Shown: positions 36,461-45,364, counted from the first letter of the stretch. The stretch is 64,000 nt of DNA from JAEZPW01 sp035629075 (GCA_035629075.1 DASPIK010000086.1:1-64000); one strand, 5' to 3'. Made by a program: numbers and translations. Notes: generated by a model from the sequence alone, not told the origin.

Positions 36461-37129
36461 TTATTGCGCTAACTCGTTAGCATCAACCGTCTCCACGCCA
36501 CGGGGCGGCGTAAACTTGAACCGCGAATCCGGGATGGGGATGTTCACATTCTGCGACGAGAACCGAAACTCCGTAGTTGAACCGTCAATCTCTTGAGCAA
36601 GCAGCCGATGGAAACTGCCATCAGGAGCGACCTCCATGATGACATCGGAAATCCTGTCGGTCATGTTCCGTGGGATACCACGGAGCACGATATTGCCAGG
36701 CACGAGCGGCTTGATGTCGGGCGCGATGGAAAGGCCAGTGAACTCTTTTTCAAGCCTGGTCCTGCCGAGCATATACGCGAGCGGAGTACGTAAGTCGTCC
36801 AATTTCTTAATGGATGTCCTGCGAGCCTGCTTATCTCCCGGAACGTAGAACCAAGCCGTCTTGCCGTCCGTCAGGAAAAGCTTCTCGCGGGGTTCCCGGT
36901 ACTCCCACCGCATGCGCCCAGGCTTCTTCAGCCAGAGGGTGCCCGACTCAGAACGTGAGATCCCTGCTCCCCGGTAGATTTCAACGAAGTCAGCTTTCAG
37001 AGTGATGAGGCTGTTATAGTGGCGATCCACCTTTGCGGCAATCTGTCGCACGTCAGCCTGAGCGGCTGCACTCGCCGATAGGCCTGCCGCAGCAACGACG
37101 ATAACGAAAAGACGTTTAAGAAAGTACAT
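36461..37129 (-). CDS. lolA: Outer-membrane lipoprotein carrier LolA-like protein
   Basis: 222 aa periplasmic chaperone that ferries lipoproteins. A signal peptide (residues 1-24, ending SAAAQA) precedes the half-barrel with KADFVEIYRGAGISRSESGTLWLKKPGRMRWEY, the LolA signature. DGKTAWFYVPGDKQ and the C-terminal strands are in order. It sits between a TPR gene and pilC on the same strand; gaps of 183 and 229 bp mean it may be a separate unit. Confidence 0.88.
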   Translation of the reverse strand: MYFLKRLFVIVVAAAGLSASAAAQADVRQIAAKVDRHYNSLITLKADFVEIYRGAGISRSESGTLWLKKPGRMRWEYREPREKLFLTDGKTAWFYVPGDKQARRTSIKKLDDLRTPLAYMLGRTRLEKEFTGLSIAPDIKPLVPGNIVLRGIPRNMTDRISDVIMEVAPDGSFHRLLAQEIDGSTTEFRFSSQNVNIPIPDSRFKFTPPRGVETVDANELAQ

Positions 37130-37312
37130 TTCGTTACCAGTTTCAGGCTTTCTGACGGGGGTTGCAAGTCGCCGGGCGTGCGCCCCCAGCGGCGACGCTA
37201 TCCCTACGCTCGGTTCATGTTCAGCGACTGCGCCGGTGCTTTTTCCCGGTTAACTCCGTTACAGCGACCCCGCAGCGATATCGGACGTGGTAACGACCTC
37301 TGTCCTGTCCGT

Positions 37313-38230
37313 CTAGGGTGCAGTGTCGGTCTGAGGCTCAGAGGGGCCGCCCGGCAACCCGAAATGTACGTACGGTTTCTTTTCAGGAGACTGCAATTCG
37401 ACTCGGCCGTCCGGCAGCAGTCTGTAAATCTGGCCTGTCGGATCAACCGGCACGTCTGTCAGCCATCCGGCCGCCACCATCTCCTCAAAATTGCTGGGAG
37501 TTCTTCCAGTACTCTCGCGGAACTTGCGGACAAGTCGCTCGAGCGTTGGAACCTCCTCGTCGATCTTGAGTGCGATTAGATGCTGCAGTGCATTCTTTCG
37601 AACCGACTCCGCCGATGACGTTTCGTAGATCTTCGTCCACAGGAGCCGGGCGGTTTCGGGGTTGCCACCCTTCTCGGCAGTCGTGGCGGCTAGAACGTGA
37701 AGCGCCGGGTTCGCGTTTGGAACCTGCGAGCCTCGAAGAAATACCTCCGAAGCCTCACGGTACGCCCCCATGTCGTAGTAGATGAAACCGAGGTTGTAGT
37801 AGAGCGTCCAATCGCTGGGATTGGCAGCTATGCCGCGCTCCACGAGTTGCGCAGCCTTGTCCGGCTGTCCCGCGCCGCTCGGTGATTTCTGAGACAGGAA
37901 GATCGATCCGAACTGGTAAGCAACGAGCAACTGCGGATCGAGGGTCGTACTGATATCTAGTAGCTGATACAGCAGCGGATACGTGGCCATTCCATCTACG
38001 TGCCGCCTGCCGTAATACTGCACTGCCCGCGTCCAGTAGATGTCTGCCATCAGCCCCGTGTAGCCGAGGCTTGCCTTCTTCAAAACAGCTGCAGAGGGAA
38101 TGTACAGTGCCTCTTCTTCAGTCGTCCGTGCGCGCACGCGATCCAGCGGCGCAAGCAGGAAAGCCGCCCCCGAGATGCACAGGAGCAGCATCGTCCCGAA
38201 AATCACAGTAATGCGTCTGCGGGGCTTCAT
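37313..38230 (-). CDS. Membrane-anchored TPR protein
   Basis: 305 aa. One N-terminal membrane helix (TVIFGTMLLLCISGAAFLLAPL) leads to a periplasmic region starting GLMADIYWTRAVQYYG and then two to three TPRs (DWTLYYNLGFIYYDMGAYREASEVFLRG). Its stop side has a proline-rich tail. The start overlaps the stop of the ABC permease gene by 4 bp, so it is a third component of that ABC unit. Function is not known; a substrate-handling or scaffold role for the exporter is plausible. Confidence 0.8.
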   Translation of the reverse strand: MKPRRRITVIFGTMLLLCISGAAFLLAPLDRVRARTTEEEALYIPSAAVLKKASLGYTGLMADIYWTRAVQYYGRRHVDGMATYPLLYQLLDISTTLDPQLLVAYQFGSIFLSQKSPSGAGQPDKAAQLVERGIAANPSDWTLYYNLGFIYYDMGAYREASEVFLRGSQVPNANPALHVLAATTAEKGGNPETARLLWTKIYETSSAESVRKNALQHLIALKIDEEVPTLERLVRKFRESTGRTPSNFEEMVAAGWLTDVPVDPTGQIYRLLPDGRVELQSPEKKPYVHFGLPGGPSEPQTDTAP

Positions 38231-39003
38231 TTGAGATTTCGTCGTTCAAAGATGATGATTGCGCCCGCGATCGCCGCGCCAGCGTAGAGCACTGCGTAAA
38301 GCGTGTTGAGCCCAATCAAAGATCCTGCAACGCCGTTGCCGTGAGCCACAGTCGAGATCACATTTAACGACGCGAAATTCGGAACGACATGAGCGGCGGC
38401 CATCGCGATCCAGCGAGGCACCCCATGCATCATGGCGGCAAAGGCTCTCAGATCTTCTGCGAACGTACCGATGACCACAATGGCGAGCGTGAACACGGCG
38501 GAAAGCAGCGGCGATGAGAACGTTGAGAAGAAAAGGGTGACAGCCGTGATGATCACGAACTGCAGCACGATGAAATACAGTGCTACCAGAAGCCAGCCGT
38601 CACGAGTCTCGAAACGATGAACAACAACAAGCAGGGCCAGGAAAAAGCCCACCGCCATGAAAAACGCATTGACGACCAGCGTTCCGGTCAATCCGAAGAA
38701 CTTGCCGACAATGAACTCCCACCGACGTACTGGCCGCGCGAGCACGGTGTAGAGCGTGCGCTTTTCAATTTCCTTCGAGACCAGCCCTATGCCGATGAAT
38801 ATGGCGATGACGATACCGAAAACTGAAATTGCCGTTAGACCGAGGTTAACCAGGATCAAGCGCTCGATGCCAATTGAAATTTGGCCGAACAGCACGGACG
38901 AGGCCACCATCAGAAGCGCGAATACGATCAGGTTGTAGAGCACCCGATCCCGTACCGCTTCCCTGAACGTGTTGAAAGCGATGCTCTTGATTCGCGCCGT
39001 CAC
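38227..39003 (-). CDS. ABC transporter permease (ABC-2 type)
   Basis: 258 aa with six predicted membrane helices and the N-terminal pattern IAFNTFREAVRDRVLYNLIVFAL, typical of ABC-2 permeases (CcmB/NosY-like). LVSKEIEKRTLYTVLARPVRRWEFIVGKFFGL is the conserved cytoplasmic coupling segment. It overlaps the ATPase gene upstream and the TPR gene downstream by 4 bp each. Substrate unknown. Confidence 0.9.
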   Translation of the reverse strand: MTARIKSIAFNTFREAVRDRVLYNLIVFALLMVASSVLFGQISIGIERLILVNLGLTAISVFGIVIAIFIGIGLVSKEIEKRTLYTVLARPVRRWEFIVGKFFGLTGTLVVNAFFMAVGFFLALLVVVHRFETRDGWLLVALYFIVLQFVIITAVTLFFSTFSSPLLSAVFTLAIVVIGTFAEDLRAFAAMMHGVPRWIAMAAAHVVPNFASLNVISTVAHGNGVAGSLIGLNTLYAVLYAGAAIAGAIIIFERRNLK

Positions 39004-39938
39004 TGTGCCACCTCCTGGACTTCAGCGGTCAGCCGTTCCACGAAGTAATCTTCAAGTGTGGCCCGCACAGGATTGATCGAGATGATCTGGGCGCCGTTTC
39101 GGCGCAACTCATCGATAGCAGCATTGAGAATGACTTCCCTAACCACTGCACGCCCGATGTCACCGGTCATGTAGCATTCGGCTCCAAGATCGAACAGTGC
39201 ACGCAACGCCGACCCGCCCTGCCACACGACTTCGAACTTTCCCTGAACCTTCGATGTGAGATCGGCAACAACCCCAACGCCGCGCAGCTCCCCTTTGTCG
39301 AGCACGGCGACGCGATCGCACAGAGCCTCGGCGTCGGCCAGAATGTGGGTCGAGAAGAAGATCGTCTTCCCTTCGTCCTTGAGACTCTGAATCAGGTCGC
39401 GGACTTCCCGGCGACCCATCGGGTCAAGTCCGGACATAGGCTCATCGAGAAATACCAGCTTGGGGTCGTGAATAATCGCCTGCGCAATGCCGACGCGCTG
39501 CGACATGCCCTTCGAGAACTTGCGCAACTGCAACTTGGGCGAGACATCACCCAACCCAACGCGCTGAAGCACCGACTCGACTCGGCGCTTGCGGTCACCC
39601 GCAGGAATGCCCGAGATCTGCGCATAATAGTGCAGCAGTTCGTGCGCGGTCAGATAGTCGTAGAAATACGGCTGCTCGGGCTGGAACCCGACCTGCGCCT
39701 TCATCCGCGGATCGTCCAGCGCCATCCCCAGAATCTTAGCCGACCCAGTCGTAGGAAAGATCAGGCCCATCAGCAGTTTGAGCGTCGTCGTCTTCCCCGC
39801 GCCGTTGGGGCCGAGATATCCAAATATCTCCCCCTCCTCAACCGTTAACGTGAGGGGCCGCAAAGCACACTTCGGCCGCTTGCGCCAGAAGCCGACGCTA
39901 TAGGTCTTCTCAAGAGCAAAAGTCTCGATAGCAGACAT
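39000..39938 (-). CDS. ABC transporter ATP-binding protein
   Basis: 312 aa. Walker A GPNGAGKTT (about residue 45), signature KFSKGMSQRVG, Walker B LVFLDEPMSGLDP and the switch His in FFSTHIL are intact. The C-terminal 80 residues are a regulatory extension common in ABC-2 partners. First gene of an ATPase-permease-TPR unit with two 4-bp overlaps. Confidence 0.95.
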   Translation of the reverse strand: MSAIETFALEKTYSVGFWRKRPKCALRPLTLTVEEGEIFGYLGPNGAGKTTTLKLLMGLIFPTTGSAKILGMALDDPRMKAQVGFQPEQPYFYDYLTAHELLHYYAQISGIPAGDRKRRVESVLQRVGLGDVSPKLQLRKFSKGMSQRVGIAQAIIHDPKLVFLDEPMSGLDPMGRREVRDLIQSLKDEGKTIFFSTHILADAEALCDRVAVLDKGELRGVGVVADLTSKVQGKFEVVWQGGSALRALFDLGAECYMTGDIGRAVVREVILNAAIDELRRNGAQIISINPVRATLEDYFVERLTAEVQEVAQ

Positions 39939-40116
39939 TCAGTTTTCCACCGCCGATGCTGTGAAACGTCTATGCGGTTCGCTTCGAACAGTCCAGTTCG
40001 CGATGTGAGTTGCTGGGTGAATGGATTATAGCTGACCTGATCTTTCAAAGAAGGAGAAAACGATAACGCAGCGCATGGCTAGCAATTTCTGAGACACCTT
40101 TCGCCGAGTTCTGCGA

Positions 40117-41904
40117 TTAAAACGATGCTCCCGCCTTTAAGACGGGGGCCGCCGAACGAGAAGGATCCGACACGGGCATCGAAGCGCTCGCATTTGCGGT
40201 CGCTGGGCGATAAATCTTCAACAAGCCCAGGTACTTCTTGGGCAGGTCAGGATGTACTTCGATTCGACCGTCACCCAGCCACTTCGCTTCGAGTATGGCG
40301 GTCTTGAACTCCTCAACACTTTCCAGATTCACGTATTCCACAGCGGGTTCGGCAGGCCCTGTGCGGGTTGGGTCTTCAAACCCAATCAGACTCGGTATAT
40401 CGAGCAGCGAAATTGGCTCTCGAAGGTCGCGCACCGGCAATCCAAACGTGATTAGAGGTACCTCGTGGTACGCGCCCTTATCAAAGTTATCGTTGGTCAA
40501 CCTCCAGCGCGGTCCATGGTCAGAGAGCAAGACCAGCTTATTGTGATTGACCGGATCGAGGAATCCGGATCTGCGAATCTCGTCGACAACTACGGCCTGT
40601 ACGTTTTCGAGTTTCCATGCGTTCAAGCCGATCGGATCACCGGCAACCCTAAGTTGCTGCCATTCCGCGCTGAAATCCCGCAGCGAATCCACTCGGGCAC
40701 CCAACACCAGATAGCGGTAAATCGGGGACAAATCAGCAAACCGTGGATAGACTTCGTCATGCAAATATCCCAGGTGTGCGACCGCGAAGACCGGTTGCGG
40801 ACCTTCGTGCGAACTCAGGATGTCGCGGACCACAGCACGCAAGTCGAAGGCGTACGTCCCCGCCTGGTTGGACGGAGTTCCGGCAAAAGGGATTCGAGGC
40901 AACCGCGAAACGATGAACGGAAGCAGTATGCTTCCGTTCTTTGCCGCACACGTAGCCTCCCGCAACCACCCCATATGTCCGCTCTGATCGTGATCGAAGC
41001 CAGCCACTGACCCAACATAGCTTGTTATTTGATCGGTGAAAAAGCTCCAGGTTTGGAATCCCCTATTTTCGGCTTCCTTTACGAGTTGAAAAGGGGAGCG
41101 ACTCCAGTCTGGCGACTGAAACGTAAGCATTACCCCTGTTTCACGCACGGGGCGGTGCATGATAATTGCGGTCCATACCGCGTTCGTTAGCAACCCGGGC
41201 GTAATTGCACGCTCATAAAATGCGCCGCCATTTTCCCGCGAGAATTTCCGGAGTGTTCCCAGGTCCATATGGCTTCCTAGGGAATCGATTCCGAGAACGA
41301 CCGTTGACCCTCGATTTACCTGCCGCCCTGAACCGAATACCGGTACTTGCGTCAGCAACCATCCACAAGTGACAAGAATCATTCCGGGCACTACCGCCCG
41401 CAGAACGCTTACACGGCGCGATGAGGTGACGTGAATCAAGACTCCGACCGCTACGAGCAATGAGCAGAGTAGTACGTAGGCCCACAGCAAGGTGACGTGG
41501 CGAAGCGGAGCAAATACGGCGTTGGTAAGGACGGCTGGAAACTCGAACGCCACGCCGAGCGTGAGGCTGATGTAAGCGATTGCTGGTTGCAATAACCGCA
41601 CAGAAGCGGAATGCGTGTCACTCCATGAAAAAACAACGAATACAGCGGCGGAAACTACAAACAATATCGCAGCGGAAACCAGAAACTCGGGAATGAGGTG
41701 CAACACTCCCACAGCAACTCCGGGAAATGCGATCCAGAAGGGCACCTCTTTCGTAGCCGGATATTCCATCAGGTTCATCCCACCGGCTAGCACGGCTGAA
41801 AGCGGCCAAATCATGAACCAAAAGACTGCCAGGTGGGCTACTCGCGACATGAATCGACGGAAAAGCCTCGCGGGTTCACGATGAGGATTTGCGATTCCAG
41901 GCAT
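40117..41904 (-). CDS. Membrane-bound alkaline-phosphatase-superfamily enzyme (phosphodiesterase/transferase-like)
   Basis: About 595 aa. I took ATG 41904 because AGGTGG lies about 9 bp upstream within the pilin 3' end; an in-frame GTG at 41916 is also open. The N-terminal 190 residues hold four to five membrane helices. The soluble domain starts STVVLGIDSLGSHMD (metal Asp and probable Ser nucleophile) and has the distal metal motifs LVLLSDHGPRW and YHEVPLITFG. This is the architecture of membrane sulfatases, phosphoglycerol or phosphoethanolamine transferases. It begins 12 bp after the pilin gene, so pilin decoration is one possible role (inference). Confidence 0.8.
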   Translation of the reverse strand: MPGIANPHREPARLFRRFMSRVAHLAVFWFMIWPLSAVLAGGMNLMEYPATKEVPFWIAFPGVAVGVLHLIPEFLVSAAILFVVSAAVFVVFSWSDTHSASVRLLQPAIAYISLTLGVAFEFPAVLTNAVFAPLRHVTLLWAYVLLCSLLVAVGVLIHVTSSRRVSVLRAVVPGMILVTCGWLLTQVPVFGSGRQVNRGSTVVLGIDSLGSHMDLGTLRKFSRENGGAFYERAITPGLLTNAVWTAIIMHRPVRETGVMLTFQSPDWSRSPFQLVKEAENRGFQTWSFFTDQITSYVGSVAGFDHDQSGHMGWLREATCAAKNGSILLPFIVSRLPRIPFAGTPSNQAGTYAFDLRAVVRDILSSHEGPQPVFAVAHLGYLHDEVYPRFADLSPIYRYLVLGARVDSLRDFSAEWQQLRVAGDPIGLNAWKLENVQAVVVDEIRRSGFLDPVNHNKLVLLSDHGPRWRLTNDNFDKGAYHEVPLITFGLPVRDLREPISLLDIPSLIGFEDPTRTGPAEPAVEYVNLESVEEFKTAILEAKWLGDGRIEVHPDLPKKYLGLLKIYRPATANASASMPVSDPSRSAAPVLKAGASF

Positions 41905-41916
41905 AACACCGGCCAC

Positions 41917-42372
41917 CTAACGCAGCAAGTTCACGCCGGGAGTGCATACGGCGCCCAGGTAAGCGAAATAGAGTTCAGCTGGCGTGTTAGCGCAGAACGA
42001 TCGGTTGCCCGAAATGCCTGGCTGGAGCGGTACGGCGTCGGCAGTAAACTGGTTCGTCGTTCCTGTCGCAGAATATCGGTATCCGTTGTGTTGGTTTGGA
42101 GCATTCGCGATCTCGGGCGGCAACAAGTCCGCATGCGCTTCGTCGGGCGCACTACTCGGCCCGAGATTTTCGAGAGATGCGGGATACTTTCCGAAAGAAA
42201 TCTTGTAGGCGATCTGAGACGTTGTTATCGAACGAAGAGTACTGACCGCCGAGGCTTCGTTGGCCGCTATGCGAGCGCGGCTCAGCACGGGTACTGCCAG
42301 AGCGGCAAGCACCAGCATGATGGCGACCACGATCAGCAGCTCGATTAAGGAAAAACCTCTGCTCCGGCGCAT
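41917..42372 (-). CDS. Second type IV pilin-like protein of the pilA cluster
   Basis: 151 aa. Leader MRRSRG is cut before FSLIELLIVVAIMLV with Glu5 present; alpha1 continues to LSRARIAANEASAVSTLRS. Two C-terminal cysteines (FCANT, AVCTPG) can form the D-loop. Compared with the major pilA it is shorter and has a slightly altered helix (VPVLSRAR instead of IPNLLRSR), suggesting a minor pilin. Its start is 24 bp after the glycosyltransferase stop and the phosphatase-superfamily gene follows at once, an apparent operon. Confidence 0.9.
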   Translation of the reverse strand: MRRSRGFSLIELLIVVAIMLVLAALAVPVLSRARIAANEASAVSTLRSITTSQIAYKISFGKYPASLENLGPSSAPDEAHADLLPPEIANAPNQHNGYRYSATGTTNQFTADAVPLQPGISGNRSFCANTPAELYFAYLGAVCTPGVNLLR

Positions 42373-42396
42373 ATCGGCCTCGAAAATCGAATTCGA

Positions 42397-43764
42397 TCAA
42401 CTCTCTGTTACGGGCTCAGCTTGCTTAATTGAAACGCGACGACGTAAGCCGAAGCTCTGCTTGAATCTGACGTTCAAATCACTGAGGAGTTCGGCAACGA
42501 CATATGAACTGAGAAGCAACATCACTGGCTCAATCGCGTACCGATATCGCTCGGAAGGCAGCGTGAGATAGTAGACAGCCGGGTACGTGACGATCACTCC
42601 CAGGTACAGAAGCGCACCCGCCAACCGCCTTGCAAGTGTCGCTATTAGCCCCAGCAACATCAGTAGCGAAAAACCCGCGTAGAGGGGTGCCACCTCGCCA
42701 AATTTGGCGTCAGTCCAGAAAACCCAGGTGCGCTTAATGGTTAGCTGAACGAACTCCAGCGGATACTCACGAACAAACTGAAACGCCTCGCGCTTTGCCT
42801 GAGCCACGTACTCCATCTCTCCGAGACGCCGATATTTCTCGAACTCCCATTTGTTCAGACTGGGATGTTTCCCGAACCAGCCCATGCCAAAGCTGTGGTG
42901 ATAGTTGCTCAAATGAAATTCGAAACCGGCATTGCCGCGAATGAAAACCCACTGGTGCATCACCAGGCGATTGCGAACCAGCCAAGGCGAGACCAAAGCA
43001 GCCATAACGACCGCGGCGACAACGACGTTGCGCCACTGAAGAGATCGCCTTTTCCAGAGATGCCAGACCGGCCAAGCAAACGAAAGCGGCATGAACGCCA
43101 GCAGCGCCGGGTTCGTCAATGCGGCCACGGCCCAAAGCGCACCGAAGCCAATCCAACGCCACGCAGAAGAATTCTCGGCCAGAGTGAACGCGATAAAGAA
43201 CAACCAAGCGAGCAGCAGTCCGGAAACACTAGTGTCCCACATGCAGGTCACTGGCCAGAACATGAACAAGGCGCCAGCAGACCATATCCAACCAGCGCTG
43301 GCAGCGACCTTCTTCCCGAAGGTGCGTTCGCCGATTCTCACCATTGGTATCGTCGTGAGGGCGCTGAACAACCCGTTTAGGGCCAGAATGACGATTCCAG
43401 AGGCCTTACTGAAAACGCCGAATACTTTGAAAATGAAAGCGCACATCGCGGGGTAGACAGGTCCGATCCATGTGGTCGGCCCTGTTCCGCCCCCGAAAGG
43501 AGATGAAAAGCCATGGCCTGTGGCGAGGGAACTGGCAACCTGTCCCGTTTCCCACCCGAATGGGAAGTGTATATAGGGGTAGTGCGGCGGCGCGTACGGG
43601 ACGCCCAAGTCGGTCGGGGGGAACTCGTAGGTTTTGAAATAAAGAATAAGCGCGAGTCGGATTACGAACCCGACTGTCACCATCCACGCCAGAACGAAGC
43701 CCGCCGTCCGCTCCACTGGTTTGGAATCCGCAAATCCCCAAAGTTGCACCGTCGCCCGTAACAT
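42397..43764 (-). CDS. Glycosyltransferase, GT39/ArnT-PMT-like membrane protein
   Basis: 455 aa from ATG 43764, chosen for AGAGGA about 7 bp upstream; an in-frame TTG at 43803 lies inside the upstream terminator and is unlikely. About 10-11 membrane helices with a large first periplasmic loop containing FPPTDLGVPYAPPHYPY are typical of the polyprenyl-phosphate-sugar-dependent GT-C fold. The catalytic acidic pair is not certain (the usual DE is not clear), so family membership is by topology and by the GPVYPAMCAFIF/SGLLLAWLFF pattern. It lies between two pilin genes, which suggests pilin or surface glycan modification. Confidence 0.78.
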   Translation of the reverse strand: MLRATVQLWGFADSKPVERTAGFVLAWMVTVGFVIRLALILYFKTYEFPPTDLGVPYAPPHYPYIHFPFGWETGQVASSLATGHGFSSPFGGGTGPTTWIGPVYPAMCAFIFKVFGVFSKASGIVILALNGLFSALTTIPMVRIGERTFGKKVAASAGWIWSAGALFMFWPVTCMWDTSVSGLLLAWLFFIAFTLAENSSAWRWIGFGALWAVAALTNPALLAFMPLSFAWPVWHLWKRRSLQWRNVVVAAVVMAALVSPWLVRNRLVMHQWVFIRGNAGFEFHLSNYHHSFGMGWFGKHPSLNKWEFEKYRRLGEMEYVAQAKREAFQFVREYPLEFVQLTIKRTWVFWTDAKFGEVAPLYAGFSLLMLLGLIATLARRLAGALLYLGVIVTYPAVYYLTLPSERYRYAIEPVMLLLSSYVVAELLSDLNVRFKQSFGLRRRVSIKQAEPVTES

Positions 43765-43803
43765 CGCCGTTCCTCTGCTTTTAGCCGCCGAAAACCACCC
43801 CAA

Positions 43804-43839
43804 TAAAAAGGGGAGCTTCGGTCTTCCCGCTGCTCCCCT
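43804..43839 (-). terminator. Intrinsic terminator after the major pilA
   Basis: On the minus strand AGGGGAGC pairs with GCTCCCCT (plus 43832-43839 with 43809-43816), followed by TTTTATT. It lies 31 bp after the pilA stop and 40 bp before the glycosyltransferase start. It should keep most transcripts to pilA alone and let a minority read through to the modification genes. Confidence 0.88.
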
Positions 43840-43870
43840 GATTTATAGCCTAAGCTTTTAATGCGTTGGA

Positions 43871-44362
43871 TTAGAGCGGCGGCAAGGCCACGCACGCTGC
43901 TGCATCAGCCGGAGCTGTTCCAGCGGTATTCTGGAATATGGTACCGGTCGCAGTGGCGCAGAACGCGCGGTTGCCGGTCGTGGTTCTCGTAATCGGAACA
44001 GCGGTCGTCAGGAAGTTGGTTGTGGGAGTAGCTGCAGTCACGGCAAAGGTGTACCCGGATTTCTGGCTTGGAGCGGTAGAAAGAATCGGGTCGATCAAGC
44101 AGGCACCCGTGGAGCTAACCGTGCTGGCAGAGCAGTCCGCCGCGGAGCCGCCAAGCTTTGCAATCGTATCGGCGTACGTACCGTAGCTGGTGAAATACGT
44201 GATCTGGGCGGTTACGATGGTGCGCTCGGACGCAACAGCAGAGGCTTCGTTAGCAGCAATGCGCGAACGCAGCAGGTTCGGGATTGCGATGGCGGCGATG
44301 ATCAGGATGATCGCCACGACGATCAGCAATTCGATAAGCGAAAAGCCCTTCTGTCTCTTCAT
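43871..44362 (-). CDS. pilA: Major type IV pilin PilA
   Basis: 163 aa from ATG 44362, with AGAAGAGAAAG upstream. Leader MKRQKG is cleaved before FSLIELLIVVAII, Glu5 is present, and the helix ends PNLLRSRIAANEASAVAS. The globular part is Thr/Ala/Ser-rich with four cysteines (ADCSAS, GACLID, FCATA, AACVAL) that could make two disulfides. It has its own sigma-54 promoter and terminator, which supports a highly expressed major pilin. Downstream genes on the strand are a glycosyltransferase, a minor pilin and a phosphatase-superfamily enzyme. Confidence 0.93.
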   Translation of the reverse strand: MKRQKGFSLIELLIVVAIILIIAAIAIPNLLRSRIAANEASAVASERTIVTAQITYFTSYGTYADTIAKLGGSAADCSASTVSSTGACLIDPILSTAPSQKSGYTFAVTAATPTTNFLTTAVPITRTTTGNRAFCATATGTIFQNTAGTAPADAAACVALPPL

Positions 44363-44457
44363 GGTTCTTTCTCTTCTCCTAGAAGATCTTGTGAATTCTC
44401 GCTGCTGGAATCCCTGTTCTGCGTTCCAGAGCACTGACTTCGACCGGCGATATCAAT

Positions 44458-44473
44458 TGCACCGGTCGTGCCA
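44458..44473 (-). promoter_or_regulatory. Sigma-54 (-24/-12) promoter of pilA
   Basis: The minus strand reads TGGCACGACCGGTGCA. This matches the RpoN consensus TGGCACG-N4-TTGCW at all but one position and keeps the essential GG-N10-GC. It predicts a start near 44447 and a leader of about 85 nt before the pilA ATG. Sequence match is direct; use by RpoN is inferred from known pilA control in other bacteria. Confidence 0.85.
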
Positions 44474-44592
44474 CTCTGGATTTCGGACCCTTCGAATTCT
44501 CTGGATGACGCGTATGTCTCTGATTGTGTGGCTGTTAGGGATCTCGGAGGAAGGTGTAACAAGCCCGCAAAGGCGTGCGCAAACCGGCAAGG

Positions 44593-44631
44593 TTGACAAA
44601 TTCTGTCAAGCCGCACTGACAGAATCTGTCA
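44593..44631 (-). promoter_or_regulatory. Tandem palindromes upstream of pilA, probable activator (PilR/NtrC-type) enhancer
   Basis: Two palindromes sharing TGACA-N5-TGTCA occur at 44593-44609 (TTGACAAATTCTGTCAA) and 44617-44631 (TGACAGAATCTGTCA). Their centres are 23 bp apart, about two helical turns, and about 120-150 bp upstream of the -24 box, the usual place for a sigma-54 enhancer. TGTC-type half sites are known for PilR in Pseudomonas. The identity of the regulator is inferred. Confidence 0.8.
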
Positions 44632-44757
44632 AGGAGAGATCTTTATCGGGCGTTTAGACCTGTCGCGCCCGGGCGAAGTGCAGCAACAGCACTGGAATGC
44701 AGGACACCAAGCCAGCTTAGTGACTCAGTCAGGAATCAGATCAGTTCACAAACAGCA

Positions 44758-44782
44758 AAGCCCCGCACCTGACGCGGGGCTT
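44758..44782 (-). terminator. Terminator after the Fe-S scaffold gene
   Basis: AAGCCCCGC (44758-44766) and GCGGGGCTT (44774-44782) make a perfect 9-bp stem with a 7-nt loop. On the minus strand it continues TTTGCTGTTTG and lies 37 bp after the erpA-like stop codon. Confidence 0.8.
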
Positions 44783-44819
44783 CTACTACTGATCTCTGTC
44801 GATTGGTCGCTCGCCGTTC

Positions 44820-45179
44820 TTAAACCTGGAACGACGAACCGCATCCGCAGGTGCTGCGAACGTTCGGGTTCTCGAATTTGAACCCGGCGCCTTCCAGCGT
44901 CTCGACGTAGTCGACGGTCGCGCCAGACAGGTACATCAGGGACGTGGCGTCGACGAACACCTTCAGGCCGTCGAAATCGAAAGTCTTGTCCATCATCCCA
45001 GCACCGCTCTCAAACTGCATGGAGTACTGGAAACCGGAGCAGCCGCCGCCAACAACGCCCACGCGCAGTCCGGCAGGCACGGGATTCTGCTGCGCCATGA
45101 TCTCTTTCACCTTTGAAATCGCGTTCGGGGTGAAGGTCACTGGCGCCGTCTTGGTAGTCACATCAGGGGTCGTTGCCAT
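44820..45179 (-). CDS. erpA: Iron-sulfur cluster insertion protein (ErpA/IscA/HesB family)
   Basis: 119 aa A-type carrier that hands Fe-S clusters to apo-proteins. The three conserved cysteines are in VGGGCSGFQYSMQF (about residue 48) and STCGCGSSFQV at the C-terminus. AGGAGAACC directly precedes the ATG. Likely clients nearby are the radical SAM proteins and MqnC, but no operon link exists. ErpA and IscA cannot be separated by motifs alone. Confidence 0.9.
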   Translation of the reverse strand: MATTPDVTTKTAPVTFTPNAISKVKEIMAQQNPVPAGLRVGVVGGGCSGFQYSMQFESGAGMMDKTFDFDGLKVFVDATSLMYLSGATVDYVETLEGAGFKFENPNVRSTCGCGSSFQV

Positions 45180-45334
45180 CGGTTCTCCTAAGCTTGTTCG
45201 GTGGATTATAGCAAACTTCCCGAAGTCACACGGATGCTCGGAAAGCCCTCCTACACTTGGATGAGGTTAACGCGCCTGTGGTCGCAAACACCTGGACTGC
45301 TCTGTGCGGGTCCTTCTCTGCCCTGCGGGACTGT

Positions 45335-45364
45335 TCGGTAGTGGTGCAGTTTGAATTTCCACAG
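45335..45364 (+). repeat. Left terminal inverted repeat
   Basis: 30 bp, exact reverse complement of 48151-48180. Outside it is CTGT (45331-45334). Confidence 0.9.
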
